A DNA stretch of 64,000 nucleotides from Balanoglossus misakiensis (Eukaryota; Hemichordata), in NCBI GenBank assembly GCA_040954595.2, contig CM082585.2, positions 10,602,001 to 10,666,000 of the forward strand, written 5' to 3'. A program made the position numbers and the translations under genes. The notes under the pieces were generated by a model, which did no database searches, was not told the origin of the DNA, and saw only the letters and a program-made list of their open reading frames with translations. Of this stretch, positions 1-12,750 are shown one piece after another. Every line of letters begins with the position of its first letter. Positions within the stretch are counted from its first letter, which is position 1.

Positions 1-3000
1 AGAGGGTACCTTTTGTTCTCCTCCTTGCACAAGAGCACCCGTTTGCCCAGCCAACCCGCACGTGCTGTTTTTGTAACAGCGAACAGTAAAGAATGCTCAC
101 CACCGTCACTATAATCTATTTCCTACCGCGACACAATGGAACACTCCCCGTCTATTTTATGATGTTTTGCCGCTCATATGGTGGAGGTTTTTCTCCATTT
201 CAGAGCCACCAGTCGACACGTTTACCGTTTTCACTGCTTCCACTCTCTATCTTTCTGAATGAGATAGCGCGCACGAGCAAGTAGCTTCCGCCGCGCGATC
301 GACACGGCCCCGGCAAAGTTTCGAATACATCAGCCATTGGATACACAAGAGAACGATAATTAAGTTCTAGTTATAAACGGGTGGTTGGGAAAAAATGAGT
401 TTTAGATCGAAGTTGCGATATCGGTGAAAGTCGCTGCGCGAACAATAAAAGCGTTTGTGGAGGAGGGTGTGATTGTGGCGGTTTCTCTTCGAAAAGATTT
501 CTAGCCCTATTGCGACACGAGTTCTTCAAAAGTGCAAAATCCCAATGATCCTATTCAATTTTTGATGACAAGATAGTAGGGTTTGTGCGATAACTATTAA
601 TTTAACGGCCATTATGTACTTCACAATCGCGCGATAACATTGTATTCTCACTTTTTTCTCTGTGATGGAGAATATCTTTGGTGAGCAGATATCGGCCCAT
701 ATCTGCGTGTGCTGGTTCCGAAATTAGCCCCTAAACCGTATACAGTTTTATCTTTAAAAGCTCCCATTGACGTTTCAGACAATGAAATCCATGGATGAAT
801 GTCACATATATCTGCATGTGCCATTTCCGACAGAGGATCAAAAACCACGTACCATAAAGTTTAATCAAAGTTTCATTGACGTTGCGGACAACTGATGTAG
901 GAACGAATGGCAATCTCGCTGCTTTTGAAACGGTTACCGGCGTTAACAAAATAAAAAGTCGTATCGTACATATCGTATTGATACAGTCTAATATTGAGCA
1001 TTTTCAACTTCTGGGGTTGTATGTTGGATGGTTCGGTATTACCCCACATGCCGATCAATTTTAGGTCAATAACCAATTCTTAGGCTGTCGTGGACTTTGT
1101 CGATCGAACACTGTGCATTTACATTCAAAGGGGGGGGGAGTGGGACTTGAAGCGTGATTCAGGTGCAACGTTTCAGCGAGGCTGCGATTCAGATAAAGAA
1201 AGAAAAAAACTCGAATCGGTGTTATCGCTACCCCGCATCAGTTTAGTCACGTTCTACCCAGCAAATGACAAATGAAAATTCCCCACTGAAAAATATATCG
1301 TTTCATTTCCACAATGGTGTTCTTTTGCGCCGCATCAGATTATCACTTCCATTTAAATATTTATGAGGTAATGAGTTGATTTCTGTCAGCGGGCCTCGAA
1401 ATAAGATAAGGCAAGACTCGTACCGGGCAGTCAAAAATCAACTCGTCTGATGGACGAGGCGATACAGCCGCCATTGAAAGAAATAAAGCGATTACAAATA
1501 TTAAAGCTTCAAAACACAGAATCAGCGCAGGCGCGGAATACGGAACATCTGTTTTGCAAAATAAGTTCCTCTTCCGCCGGACTTCTTAACCCCTGTCTAA
1601 TACTACAATTGCCTTTTCTCTTTCACTTATAACTAACTTTGCGATCTGTATTTCACTGTCTGTGAGATCTGATTTTCTGCTTTGCGTGAAGCTGTGACGT
1701 CACAGAACAATATGGGCCTAAACCAGCCTCGGCTGAGCGAACCTCGCGTCACGATGTCAGCCGTGTTTCATTTGTTAGATGGCAGCTATAATTGGTTCAT
1801 CCTGTCTACCGACACACTGCATTGATAGCGGGACTTGTTCTTTAGAGGTGGAAGGGGGGATTACCGGACAAAAAATTAAACCTAAAGCATTTTTCACGGA
1901 GCGAGCATGCGGTTGTATAGAGTGTCTGCTTGCCATTGTCTTCTTGGTCTCCTATGCGGGTAGGCCACTTTAAATCAGTCTGTTTGCGGTCATGGCTCGA
2001 ATCGCTCTAAAGAAATACTTTGTGAACCATTTATTATTTAAGTAAACACTTTCGATAGAAAACGTTCAAACAGAATAAAATCAGTTACACGAGGGTGGGT
2101 AATTTGATACCATTAATAATTTCTTCTCGAACGCTTGTTCTCGATTTTCGGCGACGAGATCTCGACGTTTCGTGAAAATTCCGCAGACAGCTGACCGTAG
2201 CGAATGATCAATTGAGAAACCAAACGGTTCAAGTACAATATCTTTTAGGAGGGGAGAACGAATGTTTATTTAACGGACGTACTGCTTTGAAAGACATTGT
2301 TCTATTCACCGGAAAGATATACCATTTTTACAACTTGTCTGGCTACTTTCGTCAAGTTCACGGGGTCAGCGCTACCACGTCATTCCCGTTGTAGTCGACG
2401 GCGGGAGAAGCCTTGTGTGTCAGAGAAACGACTGTGTTTCTCAGCCGGTCCTTATTTTGTGTCACCTGCTAATTAATCTCTAATTCATTATCTGATAAGC
2501 ATTAATTTATTACCTCAATTAGCACCAGTAATTCGTATTTATAACTATATCGTTCGATTCCAATCTAACATATCCGCCCGAGTGTGAAAGAGAGCTTAAT
2601 CACGTTATGCAAATTGTGCGCTTTGTTGGTGCGTTGCTCCTGTATCTACAACCAATTATGGTGTTTATACATTATTTATCACTGCTATATTCGTTAATTA
2701 AAACATTGCTGAGTTTTTCTCTCATTCAAATTTGATTCCAGCTTTTCACAGAAATGACAGAGACACGCCACGTATACAAATCAGCCGTGCAATGAAAGCC
2801 AACATTGCTGCTAGCAGTTTTGGTCCAACTTTCTGTGCTGAAACGAACTTTGTTCTAAAAAGGCTTACAGTGCTTACAAAGAACGCAAAGTAAAATGGCG
2901 ATAATAAGAGAACTGGTAACGGTGTTCGGGTTTGAAACCCCTAATAAAAGTGGAGGTCTCGTTCTTGTAAGACCCTTAGTCAGAAAGAGCACTGTAACCC

Positions 3001-4600
3001 AAGTATTCTTCTGTATTAATTATCGGAAAGAGTGTAAGAGGGTATTTTCTTAAATTAACACATTCATTTCCCAACTTTGATTATCGCATTGTTTGCCGTG
3101 TTAATGGGGGAAAGGAGATGCGGGTGGGTTTATATCGTAATCACTAGTATTTCCTGTCGGTCCATTACCGCGCTGTGAAAGAACAAAGCTTCGGGAATCG
3201 AACGTACAGGTGAATAAGCTGTCCAGCAGAACTTAATTTCAAAATAATTGACGGAATAATGTTTTTTTATTTAATTAGATTAAAATGCAACGCAAGATGC
3301 GTGTAAATTCGTTAAAACAACACGCGTCGGTTTTTTGCAATCTGAGATAACCGGTGCTGTATGAGAAACCGGGGATTCCATAAATTTAAACTTCGTGTAG
3401 GCTTGATTACGACCGCTCCACTTGGAAAAGCACCATTTTAATTCAAATCCGAATGCCGCTGATTTTGAGATTATCTGATTGATGTCTGAATTTCGCGCTC
3501 GGTATCGATCCGGGTAGCTTTCCGTCGCCATAGCAATCTGCCTTCGCAGTTTCTCCTTAGTAACCGTTTAAATTGAAGTCACAATCACTCTGGTTGTCCC
3601 ATCTCTGTTTACAAAGTTAGCAGGACACGTGACTACTGTGACGTTACCGTGACTTCACTTCTCGACCAGAAAGTTCGGTTCCCACCCATCCCCCGGAAAT
3701 AATCAGATAATACTTAAGACAATGCTAGTTTTACATTAGCTCACGACTATTATGGCCCAAACCATTCGATTTCTGGGGGTGGAGGATTTGGGTCAGCGAT
3801 TAGTTTTTCAGGCACTATTACAACAATTCTTTTCGATTGCCAGTCCACATTTTGGCTATTGGCTATAGGGAGCAAAGTCAACTCAGGTGCATTCTATTTC
3901 ACAGAACGTGCGCATCGCGAAACGACGGCGATTATTAAGTAATTATGATAATAAAACCCGGTTGTCCCACTTTCCCACTCGACTCTTAAAATCTTACAGA
4001 GGTGATAAAAGTTTCAAAAGTATAACTAGATTTCTAAATCCCTAACCAAACGGTCCATGCGCGCTCTTAATGCGCCGCACACGCGAACGCAATTGCCGAC
4101 CGTATAACTTGACACCAAAATAAATTTGCTCAAATGATAAACGTTATTACACGGCCCTCTCTGATTCCAGCAAACACTCAAAGCAGAGAAACCTACCCCC
4201 CCCCCCCCCCCCCCCATCGCAGCCGTTGTAAGGTTATGAAGTCAAAGGCCTGTCTGGTCTATATGTCGCTTGTCGACTCGTCTTGTTAGAGCGATACGGA
4301 ATGCCTATTTTCTTTGACCTGTACATCGCATTTATCACACACAACGAATATTCTGAACTTAATCAAGAATCATTGATTAACTTATAACGAGCAATGAGAA
4401 CGTTGTCCATGAACAGCGCCGCGTCTCTCCCACTGTACCCATCACACATTGACAGGTGGCTACCGCGCATGTCTGCAATACTATTATAAACAACACAGAG
4501 GTACTTACAATCTTCGCATTTTCTGTCGATCACGTGTCAATCGACGCTTTTTGATGAAATCTCTATGTCGTTACCTGGAGATACATAAAAAGCATGCAAA
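1..4600. other. Intergenic region without a recognisable gene
   Basis: I find no exon chain, no protein family match and no RNA gene here. Open frames are all short (60-90 codons) and look random. Composition is more mixed than in the AT-rich stretch to its right, and it includes a run of 20 C at 4196-4215. An AT-rich block at about 2465-2760 looks like a regulatory element and is listed separately. The region could hold distal regulatory DNA or the 5' flank of a gene beyond the left edge; nothing in the sequence decides this. Confidence 0.5.
2465..2760. promoter_or_regulatory. Possible enhancer: cluster of homeodomain-type cores with an octamer
   Basis: A roughly 300-bp block packed with ATTA/TAATTA cores (for example near 2470-2510 and 2695-2700). 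It also carries a perfect POU octamer, ATGCAAAT, at 2607-2614. This density of homeodomain and POU-type sites in a gene-free stretch resembles developmental enhancers. AT-rich DNA produces such cores by chance, so this is a suggestion from base content only; no conservation data are available. Confidence 0.25.
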
Positions 4601-4665
4601 TTAAACTATGTAGTCTGGATGAACAATCTGGGATTTCTACAAACGTTTTATAAACATTTTAAGAT

Positions 4666-4671
4666 TTTATT
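4666..4671 (-). terminator. Candidate poly(A) signal of FBXO45
   Basis: AATAAA on the minus strand. It lies where the long AT-rich stretch downstream of the FBXO45 stop codon gives way to less AT-biased sequence. If used, the 3'UTR would be about 3.75 kb; long 3'UTRs are usual for FBXO45 in vertebrates. Other hexamers exist in the interval, so the choice is tentative. Confidence 0.25.
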
Positions 4672-7600
4672 AGGAAATTGTCTAAGGCGGAGGCTTTATA
4701 CATAATAATTTGCCAGCATAAGAATTGGTCACATGAATTGCAATAATTCAATTTACACATACAATAAATACATACAAGTAGCAGCTGTAAAACTGGAGCA
4801 TAAAACAAAAGCCCCCACGTACATCAACTATAGAGGGCAGCTGTGTCTATGGCTACATCAATGCATTTGGTTGGGGGTACAGTGTTCACATATAATTTTA
4901 GAAAGAATATTTCTTCGATGTCCCTAAAGACACTCTTCTAATTCCCTGAGGTCAAATCTGACAAAATCTGAGGGGTTTTCTTTTCTGAGGTCATTTACAC
5001 ATGAGAAAAGAGTTCAGTCAAAAATGAACACAAATGTAATCTCTGAATACTTTACAAGGGGAAAGGTTTGACAGAGACATCTTTTATTTTCATTTTCTTT
5101 TCTTCGGACAAAATAACATGTAACATAATAATAACAAAAGTATAACATATTTCTAAATTGGTCACGTTAAAACCGCTCCAATGTAATAAATGGAATGAGT
5201 ATGGAAAAGAAATGGGAGGTACGTAAATTTGTGTTGAAATTGTACATAACTTGTGTCTTCATAATTTGTTGCTACAACACGTAATTATTAAAATATTACA
5301 TTTCTACCTTTTTTTGTACACGATACATTCATTTTCTAGATAGGAACAAAGACAGCTTAAGAAATACGGGTCAGCGTGATGTGGCTTAGAAGTCTGCCCT
5401 CTATAATCAAATTCATATTTCTTTCGTTCTTATTTTTATGACAATTAACATCACTACTTTCTTTGTACAATTGGAAGAGTCTTGGATAATATCTACGGTG
5501 GGTTAGCGCTACGTTATGGGAATTCAGAAAGTTTTTACAGGTGATCTAATTATCATTTTAACGTGCATAGCTATAGAATACTGTACAGATCTCGCATAAA
5601 ATATATCAATGATCGAACCACGGCAAAAACACGAGAGAGCACAATTTTTTTTTTCCAAGAGAAATATGTGACACAAGCACCAAAGTTTCAGCACAAACAT
5701 TTTCGGTAAATTTCACTCTGAATGTCAACAGCACTGAGGTAATTGCCAATTCAGCCTGACTGATCTCAACGCAACCAGCAGCAAGTCGTTCCGCGACATT
5801 TCTGTCTCAAATCTGCAGAGAATTTGCATTTTTTCTGCCTCGATTCTATTCCTGGCAAGCAAATCTTTCAGGGCTCAACTCATGCAGTCATAAAAATGAC
5901 AACTATTAATTGCAATGCCTTCAGTTCAAGGGTATCATACTAATGTATCATTTGTGGTAGTCTGCAGGTGAAGTGAATAATAAATGGAAGGGCAAGGGAG
6001 GTAAACAATAGGTGGAACAGCCATAAAAGATGGCAAGAAATGTGTGAGCTACAGAAGAAACAAAAGCTCTTGCCTATCTTGACAAACATAGATGCAAGAC
6101 TCCTAGGAGTTCTTGATGAATAAGCTAATAAATCTTCAAGTTTTTTTAAAGAAAGTTTACATCAGTTGGTCTATACAATTATTCTGACATAAGTTTATGC
6201 ATGATAAAAATTATACATCTCTTTCCAGACTTGGTTTTCAAACATGACAGATACTTTGAATAGCAGTTTTTGGTGATTAAAAGTTTTACAACATATCTTG
6301 TTCGATGCTGTTTGAGACCTTTGACCATAAAAGTTGATGCATGTTTTATGAAATCATTTAGGGTGAACTGAGGCAATCAGAGAGTTACTTTTATATAAAG
6401 TGGCAATAATTGTGTATTAAAATTAGCTTGTGGTACCATGGCAATATATGGGGGAAAATTCACAGCAATGGGCTAAAAGGTGCTGTAACACACAGACACA
6501 GGTAAATATTAAAATGTCTAAAATCTGGTCTTTTGATAAAAATGAATGCCATGGTTACAGTAAAGGCATTGCAAAGACCCTGAAATTGCACTTTCATTGC
6601 ATCAGCTTTTACGGTCAACATCTCCTGTGAAATATTTGGTTTGATAATATTTACACAGCTACCATTAATTTAGTTTCTGATTACTTCAGGCTTACTTGGT
6701 CAAGGCAAGTCATCTTTCAATTACTGTACTCTTAACCAAACAGCCTGTGAAGAGCTTTTTTTTTTTATTTGAAATAAAAAAGTGAATATCTGCTTTTTAA
6801 TCACTCATCCTTTGATAGAAATATGAGGCCATTACCCACAATTCAATTTTCTCTCATGAAAGGTCATAAGGTCAACAAGTCCCATTTCCCATGAATCAAA
6901 TCACACAATACTGGTGAAGACACTCAAATTCATTTCAATCAATCAATTTTCTTCGACACTGTTCCCAGCTTACTAATCCTACCTAGATGAGATAGACTGT
7001 TCTGCAATTTTTTTAGTTATAAGTAATTTTATTAATTTATGCTCAACTGATGCATATGTTAATGAGGGTCACAAAAACTATAAGACAGTAATTTTCAAAT
7101 CGTCAACTATAAAAGGACAAATAATTTTTTATGACTAAAATTATTGCTTATCTACATGTTTTTGTGTTTTCATTAATGACCTTTGACCCCATGAATATAG
7201 TGATTTTGATTTTGAAATACCTCGCATCTCATTTAAAAAGGGAGGTTTACTCTAAAATGTTGGCAGGTGGAAGTTAAGATAATATTTTACTTAGCACTTT
7301 TGTTTTGTGGACTAACTACATTTTCCTGTTGTACTCCCCACAGCACATTGAAGTGTCCTTTTATTATTTTGTTCGTCAGCACAGAAATGTCACACAGCAG
7401 GACAGAAATGGAAAAGCTTTGTTGGAAAGTTGAGTACTGGACATTTTGACCTGCTTTAGGGAGTAGAACAAGACTTGGAGTTCCAAAACAGTTCAACAAT
7501 TCCAATAAAATTATCAAAAGTCACAGGCAGTATTTCTTCAAAGTGAATATGTGACTGTATCCGTAGTCACGAATATATGTTTAAAAAATGACGTAGTCTA

Positions 7601-8421
7601 AATTGGTTGGCAAGTTTTGACTTCTTTTTTGGCGTGCAACAAATCATTGCACCAGCCAAATGGAATGTCAGCAAACTGTTATCAGCATTTTCGCACTGAA
7701 CTAGCAATGCTTTCATGAACTCACCTACACTATGAGCAACCAGCTGCATTGTCAAGGCGATACTGGAATGACTTGGGTCAGTTGCAATTGATCAGTTGCA
7801 AACTATTTTGTCTGCTGTTGGGACCAGGGGTTGTCAGACTGTGAGAAACAGAGAAAAAATATGCTCATACCGATTATTATCGAATATTATGAATTTGATT
7901 TTCATTACCTGTGGTGAATATTTTTTGAGGACATTTACGACCAAGATCAAAACACCCCTGATCTTCAGATAAGGACACCCTTCTGTTTCAATTTGCAAAT
8001 AGCCACGATGAGGAAATGGCAGTTTAGCTAAGCAAGCTTGCAGATACGCTAAATAAGGCTTGTTTTTGAGCCCTGCTCTGTTGCTAGGGGAAAAGTGACA
8101 GTAATACTAAATACAGAAATAGTGGGAAAAATACGAGAGGGTCTAAAAATACAACACACTTTTGGAACCAAGGAGGATGTAACAAACAGCAGTGTAAATA
8201 AGTTTCACTGAGTGAAGGTGAATTTATGACAAAAAAGCAAATCTGAGAAAAAGGAAATCAGAATATAACTATATTCATTACTGCTTTCCTTTTCAATTAA
8301 AATTTATGAGCAAACTGTACACAGCAGAGTTGGTGACCATGGTAATATCAGAATAAAAATACCTGAATTTTGGTTATATTACTAGTCTACGGTCTAAGAA
8401 AACTAAAGTGTTCTTTAAACA
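4672..8421 (-). other. Putative long 3'UTR of FBXO45
   Basis: AT-rich stretch directly downstream of the FBXO45 stop codon. I see no coding exon on either strand; open frames are short, and none has plausible splice sites plus protein-like composition. The most likely content is the FBXO45 3'UTR, running to the AATAAA at 4666-4671, but there is no transcript evidence. Confidence 0.3.
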
Positions 8422-11400
8422 TCATCCATCGAGGGGCGGTCCTAGATACACCATGGCTATTTCTGTATTTCCATAAACGGCAGATACAGCTGGATAGAGG
8501 TTGACGTTCGGTAGACCTCGGAATGCAACACCTAGAAATTCATATCCCCTTTCAAATGCTACGTAGTTGTCTTCCATGTCTAGTATAACCCGTATTCTGT
8601 CTCCCACCTGCAAGAGAGGAAGAGAGTGAAGGAGTCAGATATGAAGATATGGTGCTTGTCCGTCCGTCTGTCTGTCACAGTCACTGCTCTTATAGCAGCA
8701 CTCCCTTTTGTAAAATATCTTAAAGGTACACAGTCACCTACGCAATTTCTACACAAGAAGTCTGCATATTTTGCATAAATATCGCCAATGTCACAGTTTC
8801 GACAGTAGCTCAGAGACATAAAAAAAAAGAAATGATAAGTGAATCATCATGGAGTCATTCTGAGAAAACAAATATCGAGTCATTAATATGATGACAATTT
8901 TCATTGTCCCCATGGAACATGTGCCTGATGAAATGTCACCGAAACAGCTTTCATGATCTCGTAATACATAAAACTCACTCACATCTGTCATGACTCCAAT
9001 ATTCCCCTGTGCAATAGTGCACCTAATTGTCATGACCTACTATTTTTTTTTTTTTTTTTGGGGGGGGGGGGGGTTGTAATCAAGTGAAATTCCACAGCAA
9101 TTGCAAGTACTCTTACCCAAACTTGAACCTTGATATTTTTACCACATACAACCCAGATTAAAAAGACTATTCTGAAATTTCTCGTAATATTAGTCATCTT
9201 GAAAAACTCCTGTGTATAATAATTCTGCGATCCATTAAGACATCTTATTATCGATTCATGATAAATGGATTGGATGAAGTGAATCATCATTTGAGGAAAA
9301 CAGTTGAACTGAATGTCATAATTGTCACTGCTTTTCGCAAAACTATCATTAATCAATCAGTCAATTTATATTTTTGAAATGTTTGCAGACTCTGATAGAT
9401 TTTCAGGCAGGTACCATATCGTGTTTTCAGGTAACAAGTGAAGATCTTGAACTCAAACATACTTTGTGGCTTTCCAGTGGCCTAGTTACACTTCCTGCCA
9501 ATTTCATCTGACAAAGTGGGTTGCTAATTCGCGTACTACATCCTCTCAAGTCGGCGCAAACGCAGTTGACCTTGAGAATTAATACACGGCAACGGAAAAT
9601 TAATCAATTAAATAATGGACAGCATGAAAAGGGATTTTCTGTATTAAACTATCAAAGTCCTAATACATCAATAGATGGCTCTAATAATCAAGAAATAGCG
9701 ATCTCAGAAATTCAGGATACCATTTCTGCTGGGGCTAGGGAACTGTTTAATCAAATATTTATTTGCCAGAAGAGGTACCTCTTTTAGATGGAGAAGTCCG
9801 TGTAATGCAAAGGTGGGAATTTTTTATTTGAAATTCAACACACTGTGCATTGTCCCCACAGAAGTAATCAGTGATGCTTCCTCGTATGTGTTATGTAGTT
9901 CATTCATGTAACATGTACGGGAGGCGGCCATTTCCTCAAACTCAATTACACCTTCAAGGACATATGATCCCATCTCAATGTCACCTCGCCCTTGTTACAA
10001 TGTACACACAACTGGTATGAATACAGCTGTCCCACATTATGGTCAAGGCCACACTTACCGGCGTAATTAAAACAAGCAGGCCTGTCACAAAACGAAACTG
10101 ACAGAGTTAAAAATACCAATGGATCCAAGAAACGCTGGAGGAAGGAGCATCATTCATGTCATTTTATGGTTTAATTAATTGCTGGCAGAGTACAGGGTAC
10201 ACGGCAATTGCCTTTATTCAGAAGTGGACCAAGGAAATATGCAAATTATAAACTTGACCTTTTATAAGCTCTATGAGAATTATTATATGAAATAAACTTG
10301 TCATTTGCATTTCATTGAAGACTAAATTGTCCTTGTGAATGTGTGTGCTTTAACTTCATTCAATCCCACGCAAATATCTCTTTTTTGAACAATGACTTAC
10401 TGACAGGATGGGCCCCTGTGTAAATTTTGCATATCGGAGATTTCGATTTCATAAGGGTTTAGGGAGTTTATTACAAGGTTGGAAGTATTACGTGGATTGA
10501 TGGAGCTAGTTGTTATTTCTTTCACAGAAGAGAGGAGTACGTATTCCTAACATATGATCAGATGCTGCAGAAGAGTGGCTGGTTCTGCCTTGAAAAGAAA
10601 ACAAAATTAATGTTTATTGGGTTCTAATGAAAGGACTGCCTCACAATTGAAGAAAAATACAATTGAATCCTGTAAAAATACATTATCCATCATCAGCACT
10701 ATTTTTTCACTTTTTGCTAATTAATGGCAAATCTAATTAAATTGTGTTCATTCAAGCAGAATTTTTTGGATAGACTGTTAGAAATCTGCATTTTAGGTTT
10801 AGTTTATTCAGTAAATACACACAGTAGACAGTTCTGTGAAATATTACGCAATTATGAATGGAAAGTACTGCATCGACTTGTGAATAGTTCAAGGACAGGT
10901 CAGATAACTCATTACCATCAATCAAATATGACAAGGCACGTTGCACTGGAAAAAACAGTCAAAATTGTGAATTGTTTGAGATGAAAAAGATTACTACTAT
11001 TTCTGATTTTCATTTGAGAAATGAATTAAATTGCCGTGATATATTACAAATACCAGTTTCTTTATTCAAAGGGCTTAAATTACATGTACACCGACTGTAA
11101 GCGGAGCTTTTCCAACTGACAACTCAGTGAGTGAGGTTTATGTTCAGCGATTGAAGATAACCACACTTGCCTTCCGAAACTGTAGTTGCAATAATTGTAG
11201 CTTTGGTGGACTGGCTGGATCGCGCTGACAGCCCAGCAGTGCAATCCAGCCACCCAATAAGCCCACCAAGTCTACAATTATTGTAGCTACAGAAACTGGT
11301 GATTTTGTTGCAAGTACTTTTTTTTACAAACAATGTCACTGTGTGTGTATTAGAGCTATGTATAGAAGGTAATTGCTCATAAACTCCTCAAGTAGGAGGA

Positions 11401-12161
11401 AAGGTGATGACTTGTTGTGAGCATCTTAGCAGATACTGCAGGCAACCTGTCATACCATGGGTGCTGAAAATTCTCACGCGTTATTAACAGTGAGATAAAG
11501 CGTTTGACAGTCAAATAAAAATTTATGTCTGGATCATAAAATCCAATACACCGTTAATAATTACTGGTTGCGACTGCAATGAACTTACCTCATATTTGGG
11601 TGCATTATTACACTGTGGAAAGTTGCCCTGATTGTCTCCGTTATGTATAAGGTAATTGTCAACTAAGTTCCAACCCCAACTTTGATCGTCACTGCCCAAC
11701 AGGGCAACGTACCCTTGGCACTGCATAGGGGCATTTTTGGTGGCCAAACCGACGACTGCCACCGTCCCAAGTGGTCCTTCCCACCACACTTCCCACGCAT
11801 GCCGACCGCTATTGAACCCCACTTTGCCCCTAGCCCCATCAGTACTTTGTGCAACTGGGTTCCTATGAATTATGAAGCCATTCGGCTTGACGTGAACGTT
11901 TCGCGAGCAATCATTAGCGTTCCAGCCATGATAAAACGCTCGCACTTTCGCCTTGTAAGTTGGTACATTACGTAGTAGATCTCCCTTGAGCGCTTCCTTG
12001 TTCAGGTTCCGTAGACAAACTAACCTCCACACAGAATTGTTCTCGTCTTGCAGGAAGCCATGCCACCTCTTGCAGACCAGGGCACAATGAAAAAGATCGG
12101 GCAAGTCAAGATAGGAAAATAGCACTTCCAGAACGGGTAAAGGCAGATTGGCCGCCGCCAT
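8422..12161 (-). CDS. FBXO45: F-box/SPRY domain-containing protein 1 (FBXO45)
   Basis: Substrate-receptor F-box protein. In animals it pairs with the RING protein PAM/Highwire/MYCBP2 and SKP1 in an atypical ubiquitin ligase that controls synapse and axon development. The coding exons are 12161-11589 and 8607-8422, joined in phase 0 by a GTAAGT donor (11588) and a CAG acceptor. The protein is 252 residues. An N-terminal F-box (about residues 6-50) is followed by a conserved linker and a SPRY domain (about 90-248) with [12 protein letters not shown], a core [11 protein letters not shown] and the terminal YLGPPLDG, all hallmarks of this family. I chose the ATG at 12161 because family similarity begins just after it. 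In-frame ATGs at 12176 and 12248 would add 5 or 29 residues. The alanine/glycine-rich leader of the mammalian protein is absent. LRCH lies upstream on the same strand. Confidence 0.95.
8608..11588 (-). other. FBXO45 intron
   Basis: Single coding-region intron, phase 0, bounded by GTAAGT and TTGCAG. It contains a T17-G14 homopolymer junction (9043-9073) and the near-palindromic element at 11176-11297. No exon-like open frame stands out. Confidence 0.8.
11176..11297. mobile_element. Fold-back (MITE-like) hairpin element
   Basis: About 120 bp that is nearly self-complementary. The left arm (11176-11220) and right arm (about 11244-11297) share a CAATAATTGTA core and the GGCTGGAT/ATCCAGCC pair. 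The GC-rich centre (about 11221-11243) is itself partly palindromic. This is typical of a non-autonomous foldback or MITE-like insertion. No target-site duplication was clear. Confidence 0.5.
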
Positions 12162-12250
12162 ATTGGACGGCTTCATCACGCATGTGTGGAGCAGTCGCCG
12201 GGTGCCCTTCACTGGAGTAGAGAACAAACCGTGATCCAACCCGTACACAC

Positions 12251-12740
12251 ATACATGGGCGGAACCATTATTATGAAACTGTCATGCGATGACCCCTGTA
12301 CGATCAAATTCTCACATGAAATAAAAATGAAAATACTGACAAAAGGCCATGAAGATGGTCAAGTTGCCTTTCGAAATCATTGTAATGAGCACAGCGTCCT
12401 CACACGTCAGGATGGAGATATACTGTACTTAGAACCATGAGAACTGTTTAGCGAGAGACCCCCGCCCGGGGGCGCACAGTCCATCAATCGTTTCCCAGCA
12501 GAGTACGTGGGTGGCGAAAATGTATCGTGAAAATATCTGCAAGTTATTGTAGGGGCAATGTTAGCTATTTTCTATTAAAACTTTCTCAATTCATTTTAAA
12601 ATCTGCGGGGTTCAGGAGTGTTCACTGAATGTTTGTGTAAAAATGACGACAAAAACTAATTCATCTTGTCAAAGCTCCAAAAGTGAAGTAGCCAGCCAAT
12701 AAGATAACAACTAGGAAGCCAAAAACACTTGATATACATT
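12251..12740. promoter_or_regulatory. FBXO45 upstream/promoter region
   Basis: About 0.5 kb between the FBXO45 start codon and the putative end of LRCH. A short GC-rich patch with CCCGCCCGGGGGCGC lies near 12461-12475, the kind of sequence found in CpG-type promoters. No TATA box is obvious. Assignment rests on position. Confidence 0.3.
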
Positions 12741-12744
12741 ATAT

Positions 12745-12750
12745 TTTATT
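12745..12750 (-). terminator. Candidate poly(A) signal of LRCH
   Basis: AATAAA on the minus strand, about 2 kb downstream of the LRCH stop codon and upstream of the FBXO45 promoter. The interval between the stop and this signal is AT-rich and lacks exons, as a 3'UTR would. Confidence 0.35.
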
